A stretch of 64,000 nucleotides of DNA, taken from assembly GCF_000375585.1 (NCBI RefSeq), contig NZ_AQWP01000018.1:1-64000 (forward strand). The letters run 5' to 3'. The notes beneath the pieces are model-generated. The model was not told where the DNA came from and made no database searches. It was given only the letters and a program-made list of their open reading frames with translations. Positions 34,294-43,164 of the stretch are shown piece by piece (within the stretch, counting starts at the first letter, position 1; every line of letters starts with the position of its first letter). The position numbers were made by a program, and so were the translations under genes. The stretch is from Sinorhizobium meliloti 4H41. Lineage in GTDB: Bacteria; Pseudomonadota; Alphaproteobacteria; Rhizobiales; Rhizobiaceae.

Positions 34294-35160
34294 TCAGATC
34301 GTCGTGCGGCCGCGGGTGCCGCGGGCGTAGTAGCGTTCGATCCGGGACTGGATCAGCGAGAGCACCGTGACGATGGCGAGGTACCAGAAGCTGGCGACCA
34401 TCAGGAGCTCCAACACGCGTGTGTTGGCGTAGTAGATGACCTGCGCATTGTGCAGGATCTCCGAATACTGGATCACCGAGGCGAGCGAGGTGAGCTTGAC
34501 CATGCTGATCACCTCGTTGCCGACCGGCGGCACCATGACGCGCATGGCCTGCGTCAGCACGATGCGGCGCAGCGTCTGCATGCCTGTCATGCCGATCGTC
34601 CGGGCGGCCTCGTACTGGCCGGCATCGACCGACAGCAAGCCGCTTCGCACGACTTCCGACGTATAGGCCCCCTGCTGGATCCCGAGGCCGAGCATGGCGG
34701 CGACGAAGGGCGTCATCACCTCGACGGTGTTGAACTCGAAGAGGCCGGGAATGCCCATGGTCGGGAAGATCAGAGCAAGGTTGAACCAGAGCAGCAGCTG
34801 CAGCAGCGCTGGCGCACCGCGGAAGATCCAGACATAGACCAGGGCGATATATTCAAGCACCGGATTGCCGGAAATGCGCATGATCGCGATGAGCACGCCG
34901 AGCGCGATGCCGAGCGACATGGCCGCAACCGTCATCAGCAGTGTGTTCCAGATACCCTGGATGATAACGGGGGCGAACAGGAACTGGCCGACGACCGGCC
35001 ATTCGATCTGCCCGACGACGAAGGCGCGGACCAACAGCGCCACCATGAGGAGCACGATAGCGGCGAAGATCATTCGCCCGACATGCTTGCGCGGGACGAG
35101 TTCGAGATGGGCGATGTCATGGGCATCGCGGCTGGATTGAGGAAGGGTGGTATCGGTCAT
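34294..35160 (-). CDS. polar amino acid ABC transporter permease
   Basis: The 288-residue product has an N-terminal cytosolic tail, a first hydrophobic segment (MIFAAIVLLMVALLVRAFVV) and the HisMQ domain: GIWNTLLMTVAAMSLGIALGVLIA, IFRGAPALLQLLLWF and the EAARTIGMTGMQTLRRIVLTQAMRVMVPP coupling loop. ATG at 35160 overlaps the lyase stop as ATGA. Only one permease gene is present, so the channel is probably a homodimer. The open frame extends upstream into the lyase gene, but the coupled start and domain length support 35160. Confidence 0.88.
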   Translation of the reverse strand: MTDTTLPQSSRDAHDIAHLELVPRKHVGRMIFAAIVLLMVALLVRAFVVGQIEWPVVGQFLFAPVIIQGIWNTLLMTVAAMSLGIALGVLIAIMRISGNPVLEYIALVYVWIFRGAPALLQLLLWFNLALIFPTMGIPGLFEFNTVEVMTPFVAAMLGLGIQQGAYTSEVVRSGLLSVDAGQYEAARTIGMTGMQTLRRIVLTQAMRVMVPPVGNEVISMVKLTSLASVIQYSEILHNAQVIYYANTRVLELLMVASFWYLAIVTVLSLIQSRIERYYARGTRGRTTI

Positions 35161-36611
35161 GCGGCAACCCCCGCCGAGGATTCCAGCGCCACGCCCTCGA
35201 GGCCGCGCGCCGCCCAGGCGCGCTGCCGCGTGCAGGTGTCGGCGAATGCGGCAATCTGTTCGCGCACCCGGACAGGAGCCGTTCCGCCCTGACCGAAGCG
35301 TTCGGCAAGCGCCCGGACGGGATCGATGGTCCGCAGTACGTCGGCGGTCAGCGCGGCGTCGATCTTCGGCAGATCGGCTTCGGTCAACCCGTCGAGCTCC
35401 ATGCCTCTCTCCTCGCAATAGCGCACGGTGGCGCCGGAAATTTCATGGGCGTGCGCGAAGGGGATGCCCTGCCGGACCAGCCAGTCCGCCACCTCGGTCG
35501 CCAGCGTGAAGCCACGCGGGGCATCGGCGGCCATGCGCCCGGTGTCGAACGTCATCGTCGCCACCATGCCGGCAAAGGCGGGCAGGATGAGATCGAGGAG
35601 GTCGATCGTCTCGAACAGCGCCCGCTTGTCCTCGGCAAGGTCGCGGTTGTAGGCGAGCGGCATCGCCTTCAACGTGGCGAGGATGCCGGCAAGATTGCCA
35701 ATCATCGTGCCGGACATGCCGCGCGCGAGTTCCGCGATGTCGGGGTTCTTCTTCTGCGGCATGATCGACGAGCCCGTCGAATAGGAATCGTGCAGCTTCA
35801 CCCAGGCGAACTGGCGCGAAGCCCAGATGCAGATCTCCTCCGACAGGCGCGAAAGGTTGACGCCGAGCATGGCCGTGACGAACAGGAATTCCGACACGAC
35901 ATCGCGGCTTGCCACGGCGTCGATGGAATTTTCGCAGGGGCGGGCATAGCCGAGATCGCGCGAGGAACTTTCCGTATCCCGGGCGAAGGCCGAGCCAGCC
36001 AGCGCGGCGGCGCCGAGCGGCGAACGGTCGAAGCGGCGATCCCAGTCGATGAAGCGCTCGATATCCCGGCTGAGGGACTGCGCGTGGGCCATGAGGTGAT
36101 GGCCGAGCGAAACCGGTTGGGCGGGCTGAAGATGGGTGAAGCCTGGCATGACCGTCTCTACGTGTTGCGTCGCCTGCGTCGCAAGCGCGTCCTGCACGAC
36201 GAGGACCAGGTTCACGAGCCTGCGCGCAGTGCGGCGCAGGTAGAGTCGGGTGTTGTTTGCGGTCTGGTCGTTGCGCGACCGTCCGGCGCGCAATTTCCCG
36301 CCCAATGTGCCCAGCCGCTCGACCAGCAGCCGTTCATGGAAGGTGTGCAGATCCTCGTCCGAAGCTTTCGGCTTCTCCCGCCCTGCGGCGACATCTGCCG
36401 CGATGGCATCGAGCGCCTGCAGCATCGTAGCCAGCTCGTCTCCCGTCAGGACATCGGCGCGCGCAAGTTCCCGCGCATGGGCGCGCGATCCGGCGATATC
36501 CTCGGGGGACAGGCGGAAGAAGCTGGGATTGCTCCGTGAAAGGGCCGCCAGCTCTGGAGATGGACCACTCGAAAAGCGTCCTCCCCAAAGCAATGTCGCT
36601 TGTTCCTTCAT
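35157..36611 (-). CDS. argininosuccinate lyase-like C-N lyase of the fumarase/aspartase superfamily
   Basis: The 484-residue product resembles argininosuccinate lyase: WGGRFSSGPSPELAALSRS, LRAGRSRNDQTANNTRLYLRR, GFTHLQPAQPVSLGHHLMAHA and the signature GSSIMPQKKNPD containing the catalytic serine. It is the first gene of an operon encoding an amino-acid-type ABC importer, MmgE/PrpD protein and amidohydrolase, not of an arginine operon. It is therefore more likely a catabolic C-N lyase releasing fumarate and an amine, as in iminodisuccinate or EDDS degradation, than biosynthetic ArgH. ATG at 36611 (MKEQATLLWGG) is chosen. Divergent from a LysR gene that probably regulates it. Confidence 0.85.
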   Translation of the reverse strand: MKEQATLLWGGRFSSGPSPELAALSRSNPSFFRLSPEDIAGSRAHARELARADVLTGDELATMLQALDAIAADVAAGREKPKASDEDLHTFHERLLVERLGTLGGKLRAGRSRNDQTANNTRLYLRRTARRLVNLVLVVQDALATQATQHVETVMPGFTHLQPAQPVSLGHHLMAHAQSLSRDIERFIDWDRRFDRSPLGAAALAGSAFARDTESSSRDLGYARPCENSIDAVASRDVVSEFLFVTAMLGVNLSRLSEEICIWASRQFAWVKLHDSYSTGSSIMPQKKNPDIAELARGMSGTMIGNLAGILATLKAMPLAYNRDLAEDKRALFETIDLLDLILPAFAGMVATMTFDTGRMAADAPRGFTLATEVADWLVRQGIPFAHAHEISGATVRYCEERGMELDGLTEADLPKIDAALTADVLRTIDPVRALAERFGQGGTAPVRVREQIAAFADTCTRQRAWAARGLEGVALESSAGVAA

Positions 36612-36654
36612 GTCAGTCTCCCATGTCGATGAATGTGTTCCCGAGCACAGGTTG

Positions 36655-36664
36655 CCTTCGAAGG
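36655..36664. promoter_or_regulatory. short palindrome in the lyase/LysR divergent region
   Basis: CCTTCGAAGG is a perfect 10-base palindrome centred between the divergent lyase operon (start 36611) and the lysR gene (start 36730). LysR proteins usually bind T-N11-A motifs in such regions, so this is only a candidate part of the operator. Confidence 0.3.
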
Positions 36665-36729
36665 ATCGCTTGCACAAACGCGAAAAAGCGCTAACGATAT
36701 GACGAAACCGACTAGCCCCCTCGCGGAGA

Positions 36730-37653
36730 ATGCCATTGGTTCATCCCTCTGTGCCGCTGCCTTCCATGACTGCGCTGCGCGTGATGCTGGCGATCGCGGA
36801 GCGGGGTTCGACGACGGCTGCGGCGGAAAGTATCAACCTGTCGCAGAGCGCCGTCAGCAAACAACTGCTGACCCTCGAAGACCTTCTGGGCGCACAGGTC
36901 TTTACGCGAAAACCGTCAGGCATGGTGCCAACGGAACTTGGCCGCATCTATCTCGAGCAGGCGCAGGTGGCGATGAAGGCGATGGAGGAGGCCGCATTCC
37001 GCGCCGCCCGGCTCCAGCCGGACGCCCATACGCTCCGGCTGAAGGTACTGCCGATCCTGGGCGATCGCTGGCTTCTGCCGCGGTTTTCCAATTTCAACCA
37101 GAAGCACCCGGATATCGACGTCCGGTACACGACGTTCTCGACGGACAATCCTGCAGCGCAGCCCGATGCCGTTTTCCGTTTCGGCCGGGGACCGTTTCCC
37201 GGCGAGGATTCGATCTATCTGTTCGGAGAGGATGTCCGGCTGGTCTGCTCTCCCGCCTATCTCGCGAGGCTGGGTCCGCTCGAAACCATCGAAGATGCAG
37301 CCCGCGGCATCATCATCGAACATCCGGGAACGCCTCTGTATTGGGCGGATCTCGTGAACGGCTACGGCAAGCCGGACCTGGAGCCGCAGGGCGTGATGCG
37401 CTTCGATTACTATACGCTCGTGCTGCGCGCCGCGATTTCGGGTCAGGGCATGGCGCTTGTTCCCTCGCAGCTTATAGAGGATGAGCTACGTGCCGGAAGC
37501 CTCGTCAATCCTGGCGGTATCCGATATGCGTCGAAAGCAGCGTACTGGTTTTCGACGCCGGCGGATCGCAAGCCGACGCTGGCCCTGAAGACATTCCGAC
37601 GCTGGCTTATGAAACAGGTCGAAGAGCCGGTTATCAAAGCGTGGTTAAGCTGA
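36730..37653 (+). CDS. LysR family transcriptional regulator
   Basis: The 307-residue product has an N-terminal winged helix-turn-helix: MTALRVMLAIAERGSTTAAAESINLSQSAVSKQLLTLEDLLGAQVFTR, then a GcvA-like effector domain with DIDVRYTTFS, RLVCSPAYLARLGPLE and AISGQGMALVPSQLI. It is transcribed away from the lyase-ABC-MmgE operon, the classic arrangement for a LysR activator of its neighbour, and likely responds to the imported compound or a breakdown product. Start at 36730 is a GTG or ATG-type choice with alternatives at MTALRVML a few codons later. Confidence 0.9.
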   Translation: MPLVHPSVPLPSMTALRVMLAIAERGSTTAAAESINLSQSAVSKQLLTLEDLLGAQVFTRKPSGMVPTELGRIYLEQAQVAMKAMEEAAFRAARLQPDAHTLRLKVLPILGDRWLLPRFSNFNQKHPDIDVRYTTFSTDNPAAQPDAVFRFGRGPFPGEDSIYLFGEDVRLVCSPAYLARLGPLETIEDAARGIIIEHPGTPLYWADLVNGYGKPDLEPQGVMRFDYYTLVLRAAISGQGMALVPSQLIEDELRAGSLVNPGGIRYASKAAYWFSTPADRKPTLALKTFRRWLMKQVEEPVIKAWLS

Positions 37654-37654
37654 C

Positions 37655-37967
37655 CGGATCGCTGGAGGCGCTCGAGATCGTATCGATCCTCGCCGGGGTC
37701 TACTATATCGAACAGGAGATCAGGGGGCAAAGCGCCGAGGATCGTCAGAATACCCGCCAGTTCCGCTCCGCGCCCGTCATGCGCCAGTTGAAGGCGCGCC
37801 TGCTCGACCTGAAGAACATCTCAACGCAGTCCGCCCTCTCCAAGGCCATCAAATACACGCTCATCCATTGGACGGGCCTGAACGCTTTCGTCAACGATGG
37901 AGCGGTAGGGATCGACTCCAACTTCATCGAGCGTTCGCTTGGTCGCCGCACGTATTCGGCGGCTTAA
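37655..37967 (+). pseudogene. IS66 family transposase fragment
   Basis: A reading frame immediately after the lysR stop encodes part of IS66 TnpC: LAGVYYIEQEIRGQSAEDRQ, a VMRQLKARLLDLKN helix, SKAIKYTLIHWTGLNAFVNDG and VGIDSNFIERSLG with the catalytic Glu. The N-terminal three quarters are absent, and after RSLG the frame ends in unrelated residues and a stop. It differs clearly from the fragment at 3-284. It shows that the junction between the lyase cluster and the gabD remnant was made by IS66 activity and later decay. Confidence 0.75.
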
Positions 37968-38703
37968 TACCGAAAACCAAGCCAAGCTCGATCGAGGAGC
38001 GGCTCGTCATTACGTGCTGAACCGCCACGTCCTCCTTGCCACGCCAAAGCCGGTGATCGCCCCCATCATGGCCGTCAATCCGCAGCTCGCCAAACTCCTC
38101 ATCCGGCTTTCTTCTTAGGAGCGAAGCAAGAAAGGGCGACGGCTCACCACCATATCTCATCCGCAGTCCTGCACATCACAAGACAGGTCCGCTGACAACG
38201 CGGCCAGCAACATAAACCCAGCCTACAGGCAAGGTGACGTGTTCATCGCGCTTACGACCAATCTAGCGATGACGTCGTTTGCAAGTATCACCGGCTACCG
38301 CAGATTGTTCGCTACTGTGCGGCAACATCCATCGGCCGACCAGACTTCTACCGCGCTGATCCGCTTCCCTGTTTCGTGATCGCAATCGAAACACAAATTT
38401 ACCTGCATTCAGCGATTGCCGGCGAGAAGCGACTTCCGATCTCAAAGTGCAATTGCATCTTGATGTTCTCTTCGCCGCCGCGCGGGAGGTCTGCTGGTCT
38501 GCCGTGTTAGCGATGGCGAAGGAGCATGCGGTTCCGCAGCCGATTTGTATTATCGGAAAATGGCTCCTGCCATCGCTTGATCCTATTGGTTCAAGTTCGC
38601 CCGCATTTCCTTACCAGTGAGATATCGCCGTTGCATCAACGTTCGCTCAGCTAAGGAAAGGTGGAATGGGTATCAGGCACTGCCTGACATCGCCCCATTG
38701 ATA
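37968..38703. other. 736-base stretch without recognisable genes
   Basis: A plus-strand frame to TAG near 38118 (HYVLNRHVLLATPK, then MAVNPQLAKLLIRLSS) and a short minus-strand frame here are protein-like but match nothing I know. The rest shows no coding signal, tRNA or repeat. The stretch lies between IS66 debris and the gabD pseudogene and is probably decayed DNA. Confidence 0.45.
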
Positions 38704-39456
38704 TCAGATGCTCAGGCAAAGATATTTGATCTCCGTGTAATCGTCGATACCATACTTTGAACCTTCGCGGCCCTGCCCCGATTGCTTGATGCCGCCGAAC
38801 GGCGCTACTTCGGTGGAGATCAACCCGGTGTTGACGCCGACCATGCCATATTCCAGCTCTTCGGCTACGCGGAAAATTTTGGAGACTTCCTTTGAGAAAA
38901 AGTAGGAGGCAAGGCCGAACTCGGTACTGTTAGCCAAATCGATGACCTCTTCCTCAGTATCGAATTTGAACAGTGGTGCAACCGGGCCGAAAGTCTCCTC
39001 GCGGGCAACTGTCATCTCGCTGGTGACGCCGGTCAGGATAGTCGGCTGGAAGAACAGACCGCCCTTCTCGTGCGGCTTGCCCCCAACAGCGACCTTCGCG
39101 CCCCTCTTAACCGCGTCCGCGATATGTTCTTCGACCTTCTCTACCGCTTTCTCGGTGATGAGCGGGCCGGCATTCACACCCGGTTCGAAGCCATCGCCGA
39201 CCTTCAACGCACCGACCTTTTCGGCCAGCTTCTTGGCGAAGGCATCATAGACACCGGACTGGACATAGAGGCGGTTGGCGCAGACGCAGGTCTGACCGTT
39301 GTTGCGGTACTTGGAGACCATGGCTCCTTCGACCGCCGCATCGAGATCGGCATCGGCGGCCACGGCCGGCGCGAACTTGCGGGCCAGCATGGCGTTGGGG
39401 AAGTTCCACGGCGTGATCGCCGCGACAACGCCGACCGGCTGCTTAATGACTGGATC
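38704..39456 (-). pseudogene. gabD: succinate-semialdehyde dehydrogenase (GabD-like), truncated and internally deleted
   Basis: Codons from [26 protein letters not shown] to the C-terminal [24 protein letters not shown] match GabD-type aldehyde dehydrogenases. The first third of the gene (about 140 residues) is missing. A second, in-frame deletion joins KFAPAVAA directly to [17 protein letters not shown], removing about 100 residues including the NAD-binding FTGST and the LELGG catalytic Glu. The catalytic Cys region GQTCVCANR remains. An enzyme lacking these parts cannot work. Upstream the frame continues into unrelated sequence. No promoter is visible. Confidence 0.85.
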
Positions 39457-39522
39457 CCCACTTGCCGCAGAACACAATCGAAACAGTCGTCCGCACCCGG
39501 TGTGAGTCAAGTTTTCCGAACT

Positions 39523-40200
39523 TCATAAGTCAATTGAGAAAGGTGCCCACCGCAGGAAGTGGCTTTGCATAATCTTAACCCCTTCTTCGGCGTGTCGCCC
39601 TGCTAAGTAATCCGCTTCGTCCACATCCCTTCTTTGAACCGCAGAAATGATCGCAGCGTGCTGGCGAGAATGATGTTGGATGACGCGGGCATCGCCATGA
39701 TCACGGAGGCGCAATATGCGCCGTTCGGTGTTAAGCAGGCGCTCGAATGTGCTACTGTAATATGGGTTGCCGCCGGCGTGAGCCAAGGCCAAGTGAAACT
39801 CGGCGTTTAACGCTAGTATGGCCTGCTCATGCCGGGCGTTGGATGCTGCGACCATTTTACGATTCAGCATCTTAACCGATGCTAGGTTGTCGAGCCTGTA
39901 GTTGATTGCCGCGAGTCTAACAGTCGCACGCGTCATCAGCACATATGCATCGAAAAACGCGCCCAGGTTGAGGTAGTCAATCTGCGAGACTACGGCCGTG
40001 CGACAAGGCAAAGGGAGTATCAATTCCTCCAGTGCGAGCCGTTGCAAAGCATGGCGAACCGGCGTGCGTGATGTCCTGAAGCGTTTGGCCAGGCTGACTT
40101 CGTCGAGAGCGGCACCCGGCGAAAACGTGAGGTCAAGTATCTCCTCCTTCAATAAGGAGTACACTTCTCTCGATCTGTGTCCACGCGTGACGCTTTCCAC
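39523..40200 (-). CDS. GntR family transcriptional regulator, FCD subfamily
   Basis: The 225-residue product has a GntR winged helix-turn-helix: VYSLLKEEILDLTFSPGAALDEVSLAKRFRTSRTPVRHALQRLALEEL, then a helical FCD ligand-binding domain with ALNAEFHLALAHAGGNPYY and an HSRQHAAIISAVQRRDVDEAD block holding the metal-binding histidines. It follows the second gntR gene by 33 bases on the same strand, so both may be co-transcribed. The gabD fragment is downstream. It may regulate the adjacent hyuA operon together with, or instead of, its neighbour. Confidence 0.88.
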   Translation of the reverse strand: MESVTRGHRSREVYSLLKEEILDLTFSPGAALDEVSLAKRFRTSRTPVRHALQRLALEELILPLPCRTAVVSQIDYLNLGAFFDAYVLMTRATVRLAAINYRLDNLASVKMLNRKMVAASNARHEQAILALNAEFHLALAHAGGNPYYSSTFERLLNTERRILRLRDHGDARVIQHHSRQHAAIISAVQRRDVDEADYLAGRHAEEGVKIMQSHFLRWAPFSIDL

Positions 40201-40233
40201 ACCGTTACCCCACCCAACGGTGATGTTGCACCG

Positions 40234-40959
40234 TCACCCACGGCTATCTTTGCTGACCAAGTGGGGAGGACCTTGCTCACCTAGGTAGGTCAAAACTGTT
40301 TCAACACCATCGGTGATATCGTCACGGAGCGCTGCCACAAGCGCGTTTGGATCCGATGCCTTCAAGGCGCGAGTCATTGCGCCGTGGTGCTTGTGGTCCT
40401 GCGCGGTTCTGGACCTAGTGCTAGCGCGAAGCAGCGGACCGATCCTAAGCCATAGCCCCTCAACAACTGAAGTGAGGATAGGCATTCTCGCGATTTCGTA
40501 GATTGTGAAATGGAATTGCCGGTGAACGGCGAGGTACTCTTCGATGCAGGTCTCACCAATATCCAACATCTTGTCGTAGAGCCCAAGGACCTTCTTGATA
40601 TCTTCACTTGTCGCCATAACGGCTGCCTTCTCACACGCACAGGATTCGACCCGAAGCCGTAGAAGGACAACCTCTCTATATGAGTCCGCGTTGAGGAACG
40701 GCACCCTGAACGCCCTGTTTGGAAGGGCCTCTACCGCGCCATCTGACCGGAGGCGGGACAACGCTTCCCGGACCGGCATCGGGCTCATATCCATCTTGGA
40801 GGCCAATGGTCGAAGGTTCAGAGGAGATCCAGGCTCAAATGCCCCCGATAGGAGCGATTCCCTTAGAATCCAATATGCCTTTTGATTAAGGGCGACCGCT
40901 GGCTGCTCACCGTCCGGTTGATCATCTGGATACGCTCGAAGGGATGTTTCTTTCTGCAT
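40234..40959 (-). CDS. GntR family transcriptional regulator, FCD subfamily, probable regulator of the hyuA operon
   Basis: The 241-residue product has a helix-turn-helix (YWILRESLLSGAFEPGSPLNLRPLASKMDMSPMPVREALSRL) and an FCD domain with the histidine positions VHRQFHFTIYEIAR and HKHHGAMTRALKASD. It is divergent from hyuA. The palindrome CTGTGATCACAG occurs 17 bases before its start and again, extended to 16 bases, before hyuA, fitting an N-y-GT...AC-N-y GntR operator and dual control of both transcripts. The effector is unknown but likely a substrate of the operon. Confidence 0.88.
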   Translation of the reverse strand: MQKETSLRAYPDDQPDGEQPAVALNQKAYWILRESLLSGAFEPGSPLNLRPLASKMDMSPMPVREALSRLRSDGAVEALPNRAFRVPFLNADSYREVVLLRLRVESCACEKAAVMATSEDIKKVLGLYDKMLDIGETCIEEYLAVHRQFHFTIYEIARMPILTSVVEGLWLRIGPLLRASTRSRTAQDHKHHGAMTRALKASDPNALVAALRDDITDGVETVLTYLGEQGPPHLVSKDSRG

Positions 40960-40976
40960 AGCTGCTCCGTTTCAGT

Positions 40977-40988
40977 CTGTGATCACAG
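40977..40988. promoter_or_regulatory. palindromic operator CTGTGATCACAG before gntR
   Basis: A perfect 12-base palindrome ends 18 bases upstream of the gntR start (40959). The same core is repeated 25 bases before hyuA at 41093-41108. The pair flanks the divergent intergenic region, as expected if the GntR protein represses both its own gene and the operon. Confidence 0.7.
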
Positions 40989-41092
40989 TTAGCCCGTAAA
41001 CAGGACGGAAGGCAAGAAAAATTACGAAGATTTACAGCGTCTTGTTATTTTCACCTCACTAGTGTCGAAAAAACCCCTTGATGACAGCACAA

Positions 41093-41108
41093 AACTGTGA
41101 TCACAGTT
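41093..41108. promoter_or_regulatory. palindromic operator AACTGTGATCACAGTT before hyuA
   Basis: A perfect 16-base palindrome lies 24 bases upstream of the hyuA start codon. Its central 12 bases equal the site in front of gntR. The core TGTGATCACA also resembles half of a CRP-type site, but the repeat in both promoters favours the adjacent GntR protein. Confidence 0.7.
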
Positions 41109-41132
41109 GGATACGAAGAGAGGAGACACTGC

Positions 41133-43160
41133 GTGCGATATACAGTCGGTATAGATGTTGGCGGGACTTTTACGGATTTCGTCGCGTTCGATCGTTCAAA
41201 TAACAGGGTAGAGGCTTGGAAACAGCTCACGGTGCCTGGTGATCCGGTGACCGGCATCCTTAGCGGCCTTGTCGACAAGGTCGATCCGGCCGAAATCGGC
41301 AATCTGCGCATCGGAACAACAGTCGCGACGAATGCGGTTCTTGAACGCACCGGTGCGAAGGTAGCATACATCACCACCAAAGGCTTCCGTGACGTACCCT
41401 TCATCCAGCGTGGCAATCGCCAGTTCCACTATGACATGAGTTGGGTGAAGCCGAAGCCGCTCGTCGACCGCAAGTTCTGTTTCGAGATCGAAGAGCGGGT
41501 CGATGCCAAGGGACGCGTGACGGTGCCGCTCGACGAAGCGTCGGTTCGCGAGGTTGCCCGCAAGATTTCTGGCAGCGACGTCGAGGCAATCGCAGTTTGT
41601 CTTCTGTTCTCCTATCTGAACCCAGAGCATGAAATGCGGGTCCGGACGATCTTGCAGGAAGAGCTTCCCGATCTGCCGGTTTCGATTTCCTACGATGTCG
41701 TGCCCAAGTGGAAGGAATATGAGCGCGCGTCGACGACGATCGCTGACGCTTACTTAAAGCCTATCGTGGCCGGCCAAATGGTTGAGATGCGCAAACGCCT
41801 GGAGGAGGGGGGGCAGACCGCACCCAAGGCCGTCATCAAGTCGAACGGCGGCGAGGCGTTGCCGGAGGCTGTCGCAAACTATCCGATCCATCTTCTAGTC
41901 TCCGGGCCGTCAGGTGGCGTTATCGCCAGCCGTTTCCTGGCCGAGACAGTCGGCGCCGAAAAGCTGATTACGCTTGATATGGGCGGCACATCCACCGACG
42001 TCGCAACTGTGATCGATGGCAAGGAGAGTTTCACTACCTCCTTCGAGATTGAGTGGGGCTTGCCGGTCCAAATCCCGATGCTCGACATACGCACCATAGG
42101 CGCCGGCGGCGGCTCGATTGCCTGGGTCGACAAGGGCGGCATGCTGCGCGTTGGTCCGCAGAGCGCGGGCTCCGCGCCTGGGCCTGCTTGCTATGGGCGC
42201 GGCGGCGCCCAGCCAACCGTCACGGATGCCAATGTCGTGCTCGGCCGCATCTCCCCGGACAACTTCCTTGGCGGTAAGATGAAACTTGATGCCGAAAAGG
42301 CGCGCGACGCGGTTGCGAGCGTCGGGCGGCAGCTCGACATGGATGTGGATGAGACGGCGCTAGCCATCCTGCGCATCGCCACAACGAGTATGATAGGCGC
42401 CTTGCGCTCGGTGTTCATCGAAGGTGGTCTTGACCACCGCGAATTCGTGCTTGCCGCTTTCGGCGGTGCCGGTCCGCCGCACGCCGCCGAACTGATTGAA
42501 GAAATGGGAATGCCGAGCGCCATCATACCGCACAATCCCGGTCAGTTCTCGGCATACGGTTTCCTGCACGCCAGTGCTCGGGTCGATCGTCAACGCACCA
42601 TGCAGATGACGAGTCGTGAGTTTGACATCTACGCCGCGCGTTCCCTTATGGGTGAACTAATCAGCGAGGCCTCGACCGAACTGAACAACCAGGGCTACAA
42701 GAACGACCTGCTGGTAAGCTGCCGTCTCGAACTGCGCTATCTCGGTCAGAACTACGAGTTGGAACTCGACGTTGAGCCATCATTGTCTTCAGGCGATGGT
42801 AGTGGTTTGTGGGATGCTTTCCACAGTGCCCACAAGGATCGATTTGGCTTCGCCATCGCCGGCGAAACGATCGAAGTGGTGACGTTCAGCACGACCGTCT
42901 CCGCCAAGACGAAGAATCCGACGTTGCCTTCGCTTGAAGTCGCCACGCAGGAGCCGGTTGCCCGCAGCCGGCGAAGCGTTGGCTTTATCGACGGCCGACA
43001 TGACACGCCGATTTTCTGGCGGGGCGACCTGCTGGCCGGCCACGTCATCCAGGGGCCGGCGATCATTGAGGAGCCGGCGTCCATCACCATGGTCCTTCCG
43101 ACGCAAAACTTGTCCGTCGACAGTTTCGGGCACCTCGTTCTCAACCCGATCAAGGGGTAA
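41133..43160 (+). CDS. hydantoinase/oxoprolinase A-family subunit (HyuA-like)
   Basis: The 675-residue product starts MRYTVGIDVGGTFTDFVAF, the ATP-binding phosphate-1 loop of the acetokinase/HSP70-type fold in HyuA, oxoprolinase and acetone carboxylase beta subunits. LRIGTTVATNAVLERTG, LLVSGPSGGVIASRFLAE, LITLDMGGTSTDVA and IRTIGAGGGSIAWVD (phosphate-2/adenosine motifs) follow. The ATP-binding subunit activates a carbonyl or amide. GTG at 41133 is chosen because GAGAGGAGA lies six bases before it; the frame is open to 41097 inside the operator. It is followed after four bases by hyuB. The operon's transporter and dehydratase suggest a sugar-acid-like substrate, perhaps a lactam or ketone; this is inference. 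Confidence 0.88.
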   Translation: MRYTVGIDVGGTFTDFVAFDRSNNRVEAWKQLTVPGDPVTGILSGLVDKVDPAEIGNLRIGTTVATNAVLERTGAKVAYITTKGFRDVPFIQRGNRQFHYDMSWVKPKPLVDRKFCFEIEERVDAKGRVTVPLDEASVREVARKISGSDVEAIAVCLLFSYLNPEHEMRVRTILQEELPDLPVSISYDVVPKWKEYERASTTIADAYLKPIVAGQMVEMRKRLEEGGQTAPKAVIKSNGGEALPEAVANYPIHLLVSGPSGGVIASRFLAETVGAEKLITLDMGGTSTDVATVIDGKESFTTSFEIEWGLPVQIPMLDIRTIGAGGGSIAWVDKGGMLRVGPQSAGSAPGPACYGRGGAQPTVTDANVVLGRISPDNFLGGKMKLDAEKARDAVASVGRQLDMDVDETALAILRIATTSMIGALRSVFIEGGLDHREFVLAAFGGAGPPHAAELIEEMGMPSAIIPHNPGQFSAYGFLHASARVDRQRTMQMTSREFDIYAARSLMGELISEASTELNNQGYKNDLLVSCRLELRYLGQNYELELDVEPSLSSGDGSGLWDAFHSAHKDRFGFAIAGETIEVVTFSTTVSAKTKNPTLPSLEVATQEPVARSRRSVGFIDGRHDTPIFWRGDLLAGHVIQGPAIIEEPASITMVLPTQNLSVDSFGHLVLNPIKG

Positions 43161-43164
43161 AGCC

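Noticed and set aside
35445..36539. 364-codon plus-strand frame
   Set aside because: Antisense to the lyase gene, which has clear motifs.
35157..36611. Biosynthetic argH
   Set aside because: The enzyme has argininosuccinate-lyase motifs, but the operon (importer, MmgE/PrpD, LysR) points to catabolism; kept as argininosuccinate-lyase-like without the argH symbol.
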